A DNA stretch of 64,000 nt, taken from assembly GCF_003751805.1 (NCBI RefSeq), contig NZ_RKHQ01000001.1, positions 1,922,001 to 1,986,000 of the forward strand. Reading direction: 5' to 3'. Of the stretch, positions 39,395 to 46,968 are shown in pieces (within the stretch, counting starts at the first letter, position 1; each line of letters starts with the position of its first letter). The notes under the pieces are model-generated. The model was given only the letters and a program-made list of their open reading frames with translations, did not search any database and was not told the origin of the DNA. The stretch comes from Salana multivorans. Its GTDB lineage: Bacteria > Actinomycetota > Actinomycetes > Actinomycetales > Beutenbergiaceae. The translations under genes and the position numbers were made by a program.

Positions 39395-39453
39395 CTCCGA
39401 TACTGGGGTGACTCCGGTCGCGATTCACGATCCAAGTCACCCCGCTATCGGAG
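39395..39453. repeat. 59-bp palindromic repeat, copy 2
   Basis: Same 59-bp length as copy 1 at 9708-9766. Arms CTCCGATACTGGGGTGAC and GTCACCCCGCTATCGGAG surround a related loop (TCCGGTCGCG conserved). Stem pairs C-G and G-T of copy 1 are T-A and A-T here, a compensatory change. It lies 54 nt after the siderophore operon, so it may terminate it. Confidence 0.75.
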
Positions 39454-39660
39454 CTGGGGAGGGGGACGGAGGCGTCGGGGCTTGGGGGTCGGGGATGCCC
39501 CGGACCCCGGGCGCTCGGGCGTCGTCCCACGGGTGGGTCTTGTGCCCACTATGCTGCAAGGTCGACCGCGGTGTCGGTCGGCTGGCGTAGTGTGACGATC
39601 GCGCGCCACCACCGTGCCGGGTGCGCTCGACCGCCCCCGCCAAGCCGACGAAGGACCGCG
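39454..39660. other. Leader and promoter region of the TelA-PknG operon
   Basis: No gene is supported here. TATGCT (39550-39555) and TAGTGT (39588-39593) look like -10 hexamers but lack convincing -35 partners, so the promoter is unresolved. Together with the bases before the repeat, the gap after the siderophore operon is 319 bp. Confidence 0.4.
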
Positions 39661-40962
39661 ATGACCACCGAGCCCGACGCCACCCCGACGACGCCAGCTC
39701 CCGCCACGAGCGCGCCGACCGCCGGAGCTGCCGCAGCAGCCCCGGCCGCGCTCGCGCCCCCGGCCGCCGACTCCGGGCTCCTCGTGCTGGAGGCCCCCGG
39801 GCCGCTCGCCCCGGTCGCGGCGACGGCCGCGCCGGCGATGGCCCCGCGCGTGGACCCGGCCGTGATGCCGACGCTCGACGCGAAGGTGTCCGCCTACCTC
39901 GACCAGCTCGCAGCGTCGACCACGCGCTCGCCCGAGTTCGCCGCGAAGGCCGACGACGTCCGCACGATGGGCGACGCCGACATCCGCGCCGCCGCCACGG
40001 TCTCCAACCGGCTGCTGGACGCGCCCGTGCGCGAGATCCGCGAGGGCGGCATCTCCGAGAGCTCCAAGGTGTCCAAGGGTCTGCTCGACCTGCGTCGCGC
40101 GGTCGAGGAGCTCGACCCGGGCGAGAAGAGCTTCGGCCGCAAGCTGCTGGGCATCCTGCCGTTCGGCAGCTCGATCGAGGACTACTTCCGCCAGTACGAG
40201 AGCACCCAGAAGCACCTCGACGCGATCATCCGCGCGCTGTACTCCGGCCAGGACTCCCTGCGCAAGGACAACGCGGCCCTCAACCTCGAGAAGCGTCACC
40301 TGTGGGAGACCATGACGCGGCTCAACCAGTACATCTACGTCGCCGAGCGTCTCGACGTGCAGCTCTCCGCGACCGTCGCCGAGCTCGAGGCCAGCGACCC
40401 GGAGCGCGCGCAGGCGCTCAAGGAGGACGTGCTGTTCTACGTCCGCCAGAAGCACCAGGACCTGCTGACGCAGCTCGCGGTGTCGATCCAGGGCTACCTC
40501 GCGATCGACATCATCATCAAGAACAACATCGAGCTCATCAAGGGCGTCGACCGGGCCACCACGACGACGGTCTCGGCGCTGCGCACCGCCGTCGTCGTCG
40601 CGCAGGCGCTGAGCAACCAGAAGCTGGTCCTCGACCAGATCACGGCGCTCAACCAGACGACCTCGACGCTCATCGAGACGACGTCGAAGATGCTGCGCGA
40701 CAACTCGGCGCAGATCCAGCAGCAGGCCGCCTCCGCCACGGTGGGGCTGCCGCAGCTCCAGGCCGCGTTCGAGAACATCTACGCCACGCTCGACTCGATC
40801 GCCACGTTCAAGACGCAGGCGCTCGACTCGATGGCCAAGACGATCGGGGTGCTCCAGACCGAGACGACCAAGGCGGCCGAGTACGTCGACCGGGCCCGTC
40901 GCGCCGAGAGCCCGGAGAACCTCGCGGTGACCGGCGGCTCGCTCGACCTCGGTCGCGCCTGA
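39661..40962 (+). CDS. telA: TelA/toxic anion resistance family protein
   Basis: 433-residue cytoplasmic helical protein. An Ala/Pro/Thr-rich disordered N-terminus (about 1-75) precedes the TelA domain: LLDLRRAVEELDPG, the KLLGILPFGSSIEDYFRQYES signature (about 161-181), RLNQYIYVAERLD and long coiled-coil helices. TelA members are tied to tellurite, envelope-stress and phage-defence Ter gene groups; the biochemical role is not settled. The ATG at 39661 has AAGGA upstream. It heads the ten-gene signalling operon that includes PknG. Confidence 0.93.
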   Translation: MTTEPDATPTTPAPATSAPTAGAAAAAPAALAPPAADSGLLVLEAPGPLAPVAATAAPAMAPRVDPAVMPTLDAKVSAYLDQLAASTTRSPEFAAKADDVRTMGDADIRAAATVSNRLLDAPVREIREGGISESSKVSKGLLDLRRAVEELDPGEKSFGRKLLGILPFGSSIEDYFRQYESTQKHLDAIIRALYSGQDSLRKDNAALNLEKRHLWETMTRLNQYIYVAERLDVQLSATVAELEASDPERAQALKEDVLFYVRQKHQDLLTQLAVSIQGYLAIDIIIKNNIELIKGVDRATTTTVSALRTAVVVAQALSNQKLVLDQITALNQTTSTLIETTSKMLRDNSAQIQQQAASATVGLPQLQAAFENIYATLDSIATFKTQALDSMAKTIGVLQTETTKAAEYVDRARRAESPENLAVTGGSLDLGRA

Positions 40963-40996
40963 GCGCATCGCACCTGAGCATCGGGAGGACACGCGG

Positions 40997-41491
40997 GTGA
41001 GCTGGCTCGACTCCATCCTCGGCCGCCGGCAGGGCCGGCCCGAGCGCTTCGCGGAGTCCGCGCCGCCACCCCCGCCGCCGACGTCGGCCGAGATCTTCGC
41101 CGCCGTCGAGGCGGTGGAGCAGCGGATCGCGGGACGCGCGCCGGCCGTCGTGACGGCGCGCGTCCACCGCATCGGGACGCGGGTGGCCGAGATGGTCCCG
41201 CGGCTCGACCGCATGGGGGTGGCGAGCCTGGAGGCGCACACGGTCGTGGCGACGGCCACGAGCTACCTGCCCGAGGCCGTCGACGCCTACCTGCGCCTGC
41301 CGCGCGACTTCGCCGACCGGCGCGTGGTCGCCGACGGCAAGACGTCGCTCATGCTCCTGTGCGACCAGCTCGACCTGCTCACCACCACGCTCGGCCGGAT
41401 CTCCGACGCCATCTCGCGCCAGGACGCCGACGCACTGATCGCGCACGGCGACTTCCTCGCCGAGAAGTTCGGGAAGGGAAGCCTCGAATGA
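40997..41491 (+). CDS. Small helical protein between TelA and AAA ATPase
   Basis: 164 residues, not firmly recognised. A short basic start and a Pro-run linker (residues about 22-28) precede an all-helical domain with SYLPEAVDAYLRLPRDFAD near 90-108. That motif and the position beside telA recall XpaC-type partners of TelA, but the match is only suggestive. No signal peptide or membrane helix. GTG at 40997 has a GGGAGG site. Its stop overlaps the AAA gene by 4 nt. Confidence 0.8.
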   Translation: MSWLDSILGRRQGRPERFAESAPPPPPPTSAEIFAAVEAVEQRIAGRAPAVVTARVHRIGTRVAEMVPRLDRMGVASLEAHTVVATATSYLPEAVDAYLRLPRDFADRRVVADGKTSLMLLCDQLDLLTTTLGRISDAISRQDADALIAHGDFLAEKFGKGSLE

Positions 41492-43407
41492 CCTCACCGA
41501 CCCCGCCGGCCGGCCCCGGCACCTCGCTCGCCGCCGCGCTCGCGCAGCTCGTGAGCTCGGGTGTCGCGGGCGGGCTCGACGCCGCGGCCGTCCGGGCCGA
41601 GGGGGCCGGCCTGGCGGCCGCCGTCGCCGAGGCCAGCCCCGGTGCCCCGGCCGCCTGGCTCGCGGAGACGGGCAACAAGGGGACGGCGACGTTCTTCGCC
41701 GCCGCCTCGGCCGCGCGCCGCTGGCGCAGCGGCCCGACCGACCTGCTCCAGGTGCTCCGGACGGCCGGCTCGCCCGAGGCGGCGGACGCCTACGCCGACG
41801 CCCTCGGAGGGGTCGCGATCGCCGCGGTCACGCTCGGCGCCGGTGGCCCGCAGACGGTCTCGGCGGCGTTCGAGGCGGCCTCCGCCCAGCGCGGGCTGCC
41901 GCCGGTGGCGTCCGGGACGTCCGCCGTGCCCGGGACGTCGGCGCCGGTGCTCGCGCCGGGGCTCGACGGCCTCGTGTCGTCGCCGGTCGGCCGAACCAGC
42001 TCCGCCTTCCCCGAGCTGCCCGACGCCGGGCGGCTCACGCCGCTCACGGCGGTGCCCGACGTCGAGTCCATCCTCCGGGCGCTCCAGGGCATGACGCCAG
42101 GTGCCCCGGGCGCCGGCGCGCTGCCCGCCGGAGCCGGCCAGCCGGCGCTGACCGGTCAGCCGACGCCGGGCGGCCAGCCGGCCCAGGCCGGCCAGGCCGC
42201 GGAGGAGACCGCCGCCGAGGCGGCGCAGGCGGCCGAGGCGCAGGAGCCCGAGCCGACCGTCGCGGAGCTGTTCGAGCGGCTCGACGACCTCGTCGGCCTC
42301 GACCGGGCGAAGACCGAGGTCCGCCGTCAGGTCGAGCTGCTGCGGATCGAGCGGCTGCGCACCGAGGCCGGTCTGACCAAGCCGACGCTCACCCGCCACC
42401 TCGTCTTCATCGGCAACCCGGGCACGGGCAAGACGACGGTCGCCCGCCTCGTCTCCCAGCTCTACAAGGCGATCGGGCTGCTCTCCAAGGGGCACCTCGT
42501 CGAGGTCGACCGGTCCGAGCTCGTCGCGGGCTTCCTCGGCCAGACCGCGCAGAAGACGTCGGAGGTCGTGGCGTCGGCGGTCGGCGGTGTGCTGTTCATC
42601 GACGAGGCGTACGCGCTGACGCAGTCGACCACGGGGACCGGCCCCGACTCCTACGGCCAGGAGGCCGTCAACACGCTCGTCAAGGACATGGAGGACCACC
42701 GCGCCGACCTCGTCGTCATCGTCGCCGGCTACCCCGGGCCGATGGCCGAGTTCATCGCGGCCAACCCCGGTCTGGAGTCGCGGTTCTCCACGACCATCCA
42801 GTTCGAGGACTACACCGACGTCGAGCTGCGCGAGATCTTCGCGCTCATGGCGAAGGGGGCGGACTTCGACCCGACGCCGCAGGCGCTCGAGCGCGTCGCC
42901 GAGATCACGGCGGCACAGCCGCGGCACGCCGGGTTCGGCAACGCCCGCTTCGTGCGCAACCTGCTCGACGACGCGATCGCGCGGCACGCCTGGCGGCTCA
43001 AGGACGTCCCGGAGCCGACGCTGGACGACCTGCGCCTCCTGCTGCCGGAGGACCTCGTCGACCCCGGGCCCGGGACGGCCGAGCGCCACGCCCGCGCGCA
43101 GGCCGACGAGCTCGGCGCCCGGTTCGGCGACGCCCGCGCGGTCCTCGACGCCCTCGCGGCCGAGCCCGCCGACCGCGAGCTGCTCGCCGGGACCGGCTTC
43201 CTCGGCACCGAGGATCCTTCGTCCGCCGAGAACGCTGACGACGACGCGACCACCGCCGCCGACGCGGCCACCGACGACGACGCGGCCACCGACGTCGCCG
43301 CCGACGCCCCGACCGGCTCCGTCGCGGCCGAGGACGCGACGGCCGCCGAGGACGCGACCGACGACACCCCGGCCATCGCGCCGACGACCGAGGAGGAGGG
43401 GTCATGA
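41488..43407 (+). CDS. CbxX/CfqX-type AAA+ ATPase of the PknG locus
   Basis: 639 residues. The N-terminal ~240 are Ala/Gly/Pro-rich with helical segments and Gly-Gln-Pro repeats (about 205-235). The AAA core spans about 255-510: LVGLDRAKTEVRRQV, canonical Walker A GNPGTGKTT (309-317), GVLFIDEAYAL, IVAGYPGPM, and FGNARFVRNLLD as sensor 2. The last ~100 residues are strongly acidic (Asp/Ala/Thr repeats). It is related in the core to the AAA ATPase at 13872 but has a different N-terminus and an intact GKT. It may remodel a partner in the operon (inference). Confidence 0.9.
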   Translation: MTSPTPPAGPGTSLAAALAQLVSSGVAGGLDAAAVRAEGAGLAAAVAEASPGAPAAWLAETGNKGTATFFAAASAARRWRSGPTDLLQVLRTAGSPEAADAYADALGGVAIAAVTLGAGGPQTVSAAFEAASAQRGLPPVASGTSAVPGTSAPVLAPGLDGLVSSPVGRTSSAFPELPDAGRLTPLTAVPDVESILRALQGMTPGAPGAGALPAGAGQPALTGQPTPGGQPAQAGQAAEETAAEAAQAAEAQEPEPTVAELFERLDDLVGLDRAKTEVRRQVELLRIERLRTEAGLTKPTLTRHLVFIGNPGTGKTTVARLVSQLYKAIGLLSKGHLVEVDRSELVAGFLGQTAQKTSEVVASAVGGVLFIDEAYALTQSTTGTGPDSYGQEAVNTLVKDMEDHRADLVVIVAGYPGPMAEFIAANPGLESRFSTTIQFEDYTDVELREIFALMAKGADFDPTPQALERVAEITAAQPRHAGFGNARFVRNLLDDAIARHAWRLKDVPEPTLDDLRLLLPEDLVDPGPGTAERHARAQADELGARFGDARAVLDALAAEPADRELLAGTGFLGTEDPSSAENADDDATTAADAATDDDAATDVAADAPTGSVAAEDATAAEDATDDTPAIAPTTEEEGS

Positions 43408-44723
43408 CGACCACCTCGGCCTTCCCGACCGCGCGCCAGCGGCCGCAGCCACAGCGGCCGGGACCGCAGCAGCCGGGACCGCAGCAGCCGGCCCCGGCGC
43501 GGCGCTGGCGAACGCCTGACAAGCTCCGCCTCGCGATCGCGGCGTCCATCGTCTGCTCGCTGCTCATCGGCGGCTTCGGGCTCTGGCTCGGCCTGCGCCA
43601 GGCGGCCCTCCTCGGCGGTGCGGCGGCGCGGACCGAGCAGGCGATCACGCTGCTCGAGGTCCAGACGAACCTGACGCTGGCGAACGCCACCACGACGAAC
43701 GCCTTCCTCGTCGGCGGGCTCGAGCCGTCCGACCTGCGCCTGGCGGCCGACGAGAGCTTCCAGGCGGGGGCGACGGCGCTGGCGGCCAGCACGGGTGACG
43801 CCGACGTCGCCGACGGCAGCGCCCTGGCGAGGACGTCGGCCGAGGTCGCGACCTACGCCGGGCTGATCGAGCAGGCGCGCGCGGCGAACCGCCAGGGCTT
43901 CCCGGTCGGTGCCGCGTACCTCGACCAGGCGACGACGCTGCTGGGCGAGCAGGTGCTCCCGGTCGTCGACGACGCCGTCGTCGCCACGACCACCGCGGCT
44001 GCCGGCAACTTCAACGAGGCGCGCGGGATGGTGTGGCTCACGCTCGTGCTCCTCGTCCCGCTCGGCGCGCTCCTCGCCATCCAGGTGTGGCTCTCCCGCG
44101 TGACCCGGCGCCGGTTCAACGTGCCGTTCGTCGTCGGGACCGCCGTGGTCGTGCTGGCGGGGATCTTCTCGGTCGGGACGCTGCAGGGCTCGGGCGCGCA
44201 GGCGGACCGCGTGCGCAGCTCGACCTACGTGCAGTCGCTAGCGCTCGGCCAGGCGCTCTCGGACGCTGCGCAGGCTCGGTCGGACGAGGCGTTCACGCTG
44301 ATCCGGCGGGGCAGCGGAGCCGCGTTCGAGACGTCCTTCCAGGACACGATCGCCTCGGCGCGCAGTCACCTCGACCGCGGGAGCAGCGCGCCCGGCGGGT
44401 ACGTCTTCTCCGGCCTGCGGGGCTCCCTCACCGACTGGGTGGACGGCCACGCGCAGATCCGCGAGCTCGACGACGCCGGGGACTGGGACGCGGCCGTCGC
44501 GCTCGCGACGAGCCGGGACGACGAGTCGCCCTCGGCGCTCTACCAGTCCTTCGCGGACGACGCCGGGACCGTCCTGGCGGACCTCTCGTCCTCGACCACC
44601 TCGCAGCTGCGCACCGCGGGATCGGCCGGCGTCATCGCCGCCTGGCTGCTCGCCGTCGCCGGGGTGCTGTGCGCGTGGCTCTCCGCGCGCGGCCTGAACG
44701 CTCGACTGCAGGAGTACCAGTGA
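43404..44723 (+). CDS. glnX: GlnX-like four-helix membrane sensor protein
   Basis: 439 residues with four predicted helices (about 40-63, 210-230, 238-258 and 408-428). This makes two outer loops of ~145 and ~150 residues, each predicted helical like chemoreceptor four-helix-bundle sensors, with a short inner linker between helices 2 and 3. The N-terminus has PQ/GP repeats. This topology and the place right before a GlnH-like lipoprotein match mycobacterial GlnX, which passes amino-acid signals from GlnH to PknG. The identification rests mainly on topology and synteny. It overlaps both neighbours by 4 nt. Confidence 0.82.
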   Translation: MTTTSAFPTARQRPQPQRPGPQQPGPQQPAPARRWRTPDKLRLAIAASIVCSLLIGGFGLWLGLRQAALLGGAAARTEQAITLLEVQTNLTLANATTTNAFLVGGLEPSDLRLAADESFQAGATALAASTGDADVADGSALARTSAEVATYAGLIEQARAANRQGFPVGAAYLDQATTLLGEQVLPVVDDAVVATTTAAAGNFNEARGMVWLTLVLLVPLGALLAIQVWLSRVTRRRFNVPFVVGTAVVVLAGIFSVGTLQGSGAQADRVRSSTYVQSLALGQALSDAAQARSDEAFTLIRRGSGAAFETSFQDTIASARSHLDRGSSAPGGYVFSGLRGSLTDWVDGHAQIRELDDAGDWDAAVALATSRDDESPSALYQSFADDAGTVLADLSSSTTSQLRTAGSAGVIAAWLLAVAGVLCAWLSARGLNARLQEYQ

Positions 44724-45724
44724 CACGCACGCAGCCAGTCCGTCGCCGCGTCGGCGGCCCCCGTCCGCTCGCGGCGGCGCTCACCGCCGTCGCCGCCCTG
44801 GCCTCGCTGGCGCTCGCCGCGTGCGGCGGGCCGACCGGCCTCGACGACCTCGGCCGGGAGAGCCCGTCCGAGCCGGTGGAGACCACGACCGAGCCGGGGA
44901 CGACGCCGCCCGTCGTCATGTGCGACGACGCGACCGTGTCCTACGAGCCCGGCGGGACGAGCTCCGAGCTGTCGACCCTCGCCGACGTCGAGGAGATCCG
45001 CGCGAGCGGCACGATCGTGGCCGGCGTGTCGGCCGACACGCTCCTGCTCGGCGCGCGCAACCCGTTCACGGGCGACCTCGAGGGGTTCGACATCGACGTG
45101 GTGCGCGACCTGTCGACCGCGATCTTCGGCGACCCGGACCACGTGACCTACCGCGTCATCACGTCCGGCGACCGGGTCGGGGTGCTCGAGTCCGGCGACG
45201 TCGACGTCGTGGTCCGCGCCTTCACCATGACGTGCGCGCGCTGGGAGCAGATCGGCTTCTCGGCCAGCTACTTCGAGGCGGGGCAGAAGCTGCTCGTCGC
45301 CGACACGTCCGACGTCACGCGGCTGGAGGACCTCGACGGGCAGCGCGTGTGCGCCCCGGCCGGCACCACGACGCTCGACCGGCTCGCCGACTACGGCGCC
45401 GAGGCCGTTCCCGCGCCGACCCACTCGGCCTGCCTCGCGCTGTTCCAGCAGGGCCGGGTCGACGCCATCACGGGTGACGACACGATCCTCGCTGGCTTCG
45501 CTGCCCAGGACCCGCACACCCGCGTCGTCGGCGACGCGATCAGCTCCGAGCCCTACGGCGTCGGCGTCGGGTCCGACCGGGTCGACCTCGCGCGGTTCGT
45601 CAACGCGGTGCTCGCCGAGCGCGTGGCCGACGGGCGCTGGCAGGCGTCCTACGACCGCTGGCTCGCGCCGGCGCTCGGCCCGGACGTCGCCGCGCCGGTC
45701 CCGGAGTACGGGAGGATCCCGTGA
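44720..45724 (+). CDS. glnH: GlnH-like amino-acid-binding lipoprotein
   Basis: 334 residues: basic N-terminus, lipobox LALAAC (Cys near 34), an acidic Thr/Pro linker, then a family 3 solute-binding fold (NPFTGDLEGFDIDVVRDLS, VDVVVRAFTMTCARWEQI, VTRLEDLDGQRVC). Such proteins bind polar amino acids, and mycobacterial GlnH binds Asp/Glu. No permease or ATPase lies nearby, so a sensory role through the GlnX-like protein is more likely than transport (inference from context). It has several Cys (CDD, TCAR, RVC, SAC) that could form disulfides outside the cell. Confidence 0.87.
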   Translation: MTRTQPVRRRVGGPRPLAAALTAVAALASLALAACGGPTGLDDLGRESPSEPVETTTEPGTTPPVVMCDDATVSYEPGGTSSELSTLADVEEIRASGTIVAGVSADTLLLGARNPFTGDLEGFDIDVVRDLSTAIFGDPDHVTYRVITSGDRVGVLESGDVDVVVRAFTMTCARWEQIGFSASYFEAGQKLLVADTSDVTRLEDLDGQRVCAPAGTTTLDRLADYGAEAVPAPTHSACLALFQQGRVDAITGDDTILAGFAAQDPHTRVVGDAISSEPYGVGVGSDRVDLARFVNAVLAERVADGRWQASYDRWLAPALGPDVAAPVPEYGRIP

Positions 45725-46968
45725 CCGTCGAGGGGGCCACCGGCCAGGCGCCCGGGACGAGCGCCGGGACGCCGGCACCTGGGACGACCGGCGTCGCCGC
45801 CCCCGTCCCGCCGGGACGGCTCGGTGAGTCGATCGGCGCCGCCGACCTGCTCGACTACCAGGCCGGGCTCGACCGCTGGCTGAACGACCGGCGCGCGGAG
45901 CTCGACCGGCTCGACCGCGCGGCGGCGAAGGCGTCCGGCGCGACGACCGACCCGGCCAAGGCCGCGGCGATCACGAACGACGTCGTGCTCGCGATGTCGA
46001 TGTGGGAGACGGTCCGCGGCAAGGCCGAGGAGCTGCGCGCGCTGTGGGACTCCGGCCGCGCCGACTCGATGACCCGCGAGCGGATGTCCCGCGTCATCTG
46101 GGGCCGCCTCGACGGCGCCCAGGTCCCGGGCGACCCGACGGCGGCGACGAGCCAGGTCTCCCTCGCCGAGGCGACGACGCTGGCCGACGCGCTCATCCGC
46201 CAGCTCCGCACGCGCCTCGCGTTCGACGCCGACCACGCCGACCTCATGGCCCGCCTGCGCGCGATCCGCGCGGCCCTGGTGCGGGCGGGGGACCTCGTGG
46301 CGAACGCGCGCAAGACGCCGAGCACGCGGGACGACGCCGTGCTGGAGGAGGTCGAGCGCCTGCGCGCCGCGTGGGCGCGGGTGAGCGCCGACGCGGCGCG
46401 GGGCGCGGACGTCACCGGCCCGCTGGCCGAGCTCGAGACCGCGTCGATGCGCGCCGAGCGCGACGCCATCGTCGCCTCCGCCCGCGCGCACGAGGCCGAG
46501 CGGGACCACGCGCGGGCGACGTCGCTGGTCGCGCGGCTGGCCGCCCGACGCGTCACGCTCGCCGACCTGGTGACCCGCTGCCGCGCCGAGATCGCCGCGC
46601 CCCCGCTGCTCGCGGTCCCGGACGTCTCGCGCCTCGGTGAGGTTCCGCAGGGCGAGGAGGACCTCGCGGCCTACCTCACCCGGCTGGAGCAGGTGGCTCG
46701 CGCCATGGACCAGGTCGAGGACGCCTACACCGTGCCGCTGCGCACGCGGGCCTCGCTGCGCTACCGGCTCACCCAGGCGACCAACCGGGCGGCCGCCAAC
46801 GGTCGCGACGCCTCACCGACCGTGCGCGCCGCCCGCGAGGAGGCGAACGACGCCGTGTCCGCGACGCCGTGCGACCTTCCGCTCGCCGTCGACCTCGTCG
46901 ACCTCTACGACCAGCTCGCCGACGAGCTCCCCCACCGCAGGACGCCGACGACCGGAGGACGCCGATGA
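45721..46968 (+). CDS. Coiled-coil protein of the PknG locus
   Basis: 415 residues, not recognised. The N-terminal ~35 residues are Gly/Thr/Ala-rich; the rest is almost wholly helical with heptad-like spacing (LLDYQAGLDRWLNDRRAELDRL split across heptads, LARLRAIRAALVRAG, LEEVERLRAAWARV). One Cys occurs near 285 and one near 385. No signal peptide or membrane helix, so it should be cytoplasmic. It lies between GlnH and PknG, with 4-nt overlaps on both sides. That position makes it a candidate linker or scaffold between the membrane sensor and the kinase. Confidence 0.83.
   Translation: MTVEGATGQAPGTSAGTPAPGTTGVAAPVPPGRLGESIGAADLLDYQAGLDRWLNDRRAELDRLDRAAAKASGATTDPAKAAAITNDVVLAMSMWETVRGKAEELRALWDSGRADSMTRERMSRVIWGRLDGAQVPGDPTAATSQVSLAEATTLADALIRQLRTRLAFDADHADLMARLRAIRAALVRAGDLVANARKTPSTRDDAVLEEVERLRAAWARVSADAARGADVTGPLAELETASMRAERDAIVASARAHEAERDHARATSLVARLAARRVTLADLVTRCRAEIAAPPLLAVPDVSRLGEVPQGEEDLAAYLTRLEQVARAMDQVEDAYTVPLRTRASLRYRLTQATNRAAANGRDASPTVRAAREEANDAVSATPCDLPLAVDLVDLYDQLADELPHRRTPTTGGRR

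Noticed and set aside
44720..45724. Part of a glutamate ABC transporter
   Set aside because: No permease or ATPase genes flank it; the neighbours are membrane sensor, coiled-coil and kinase genes.
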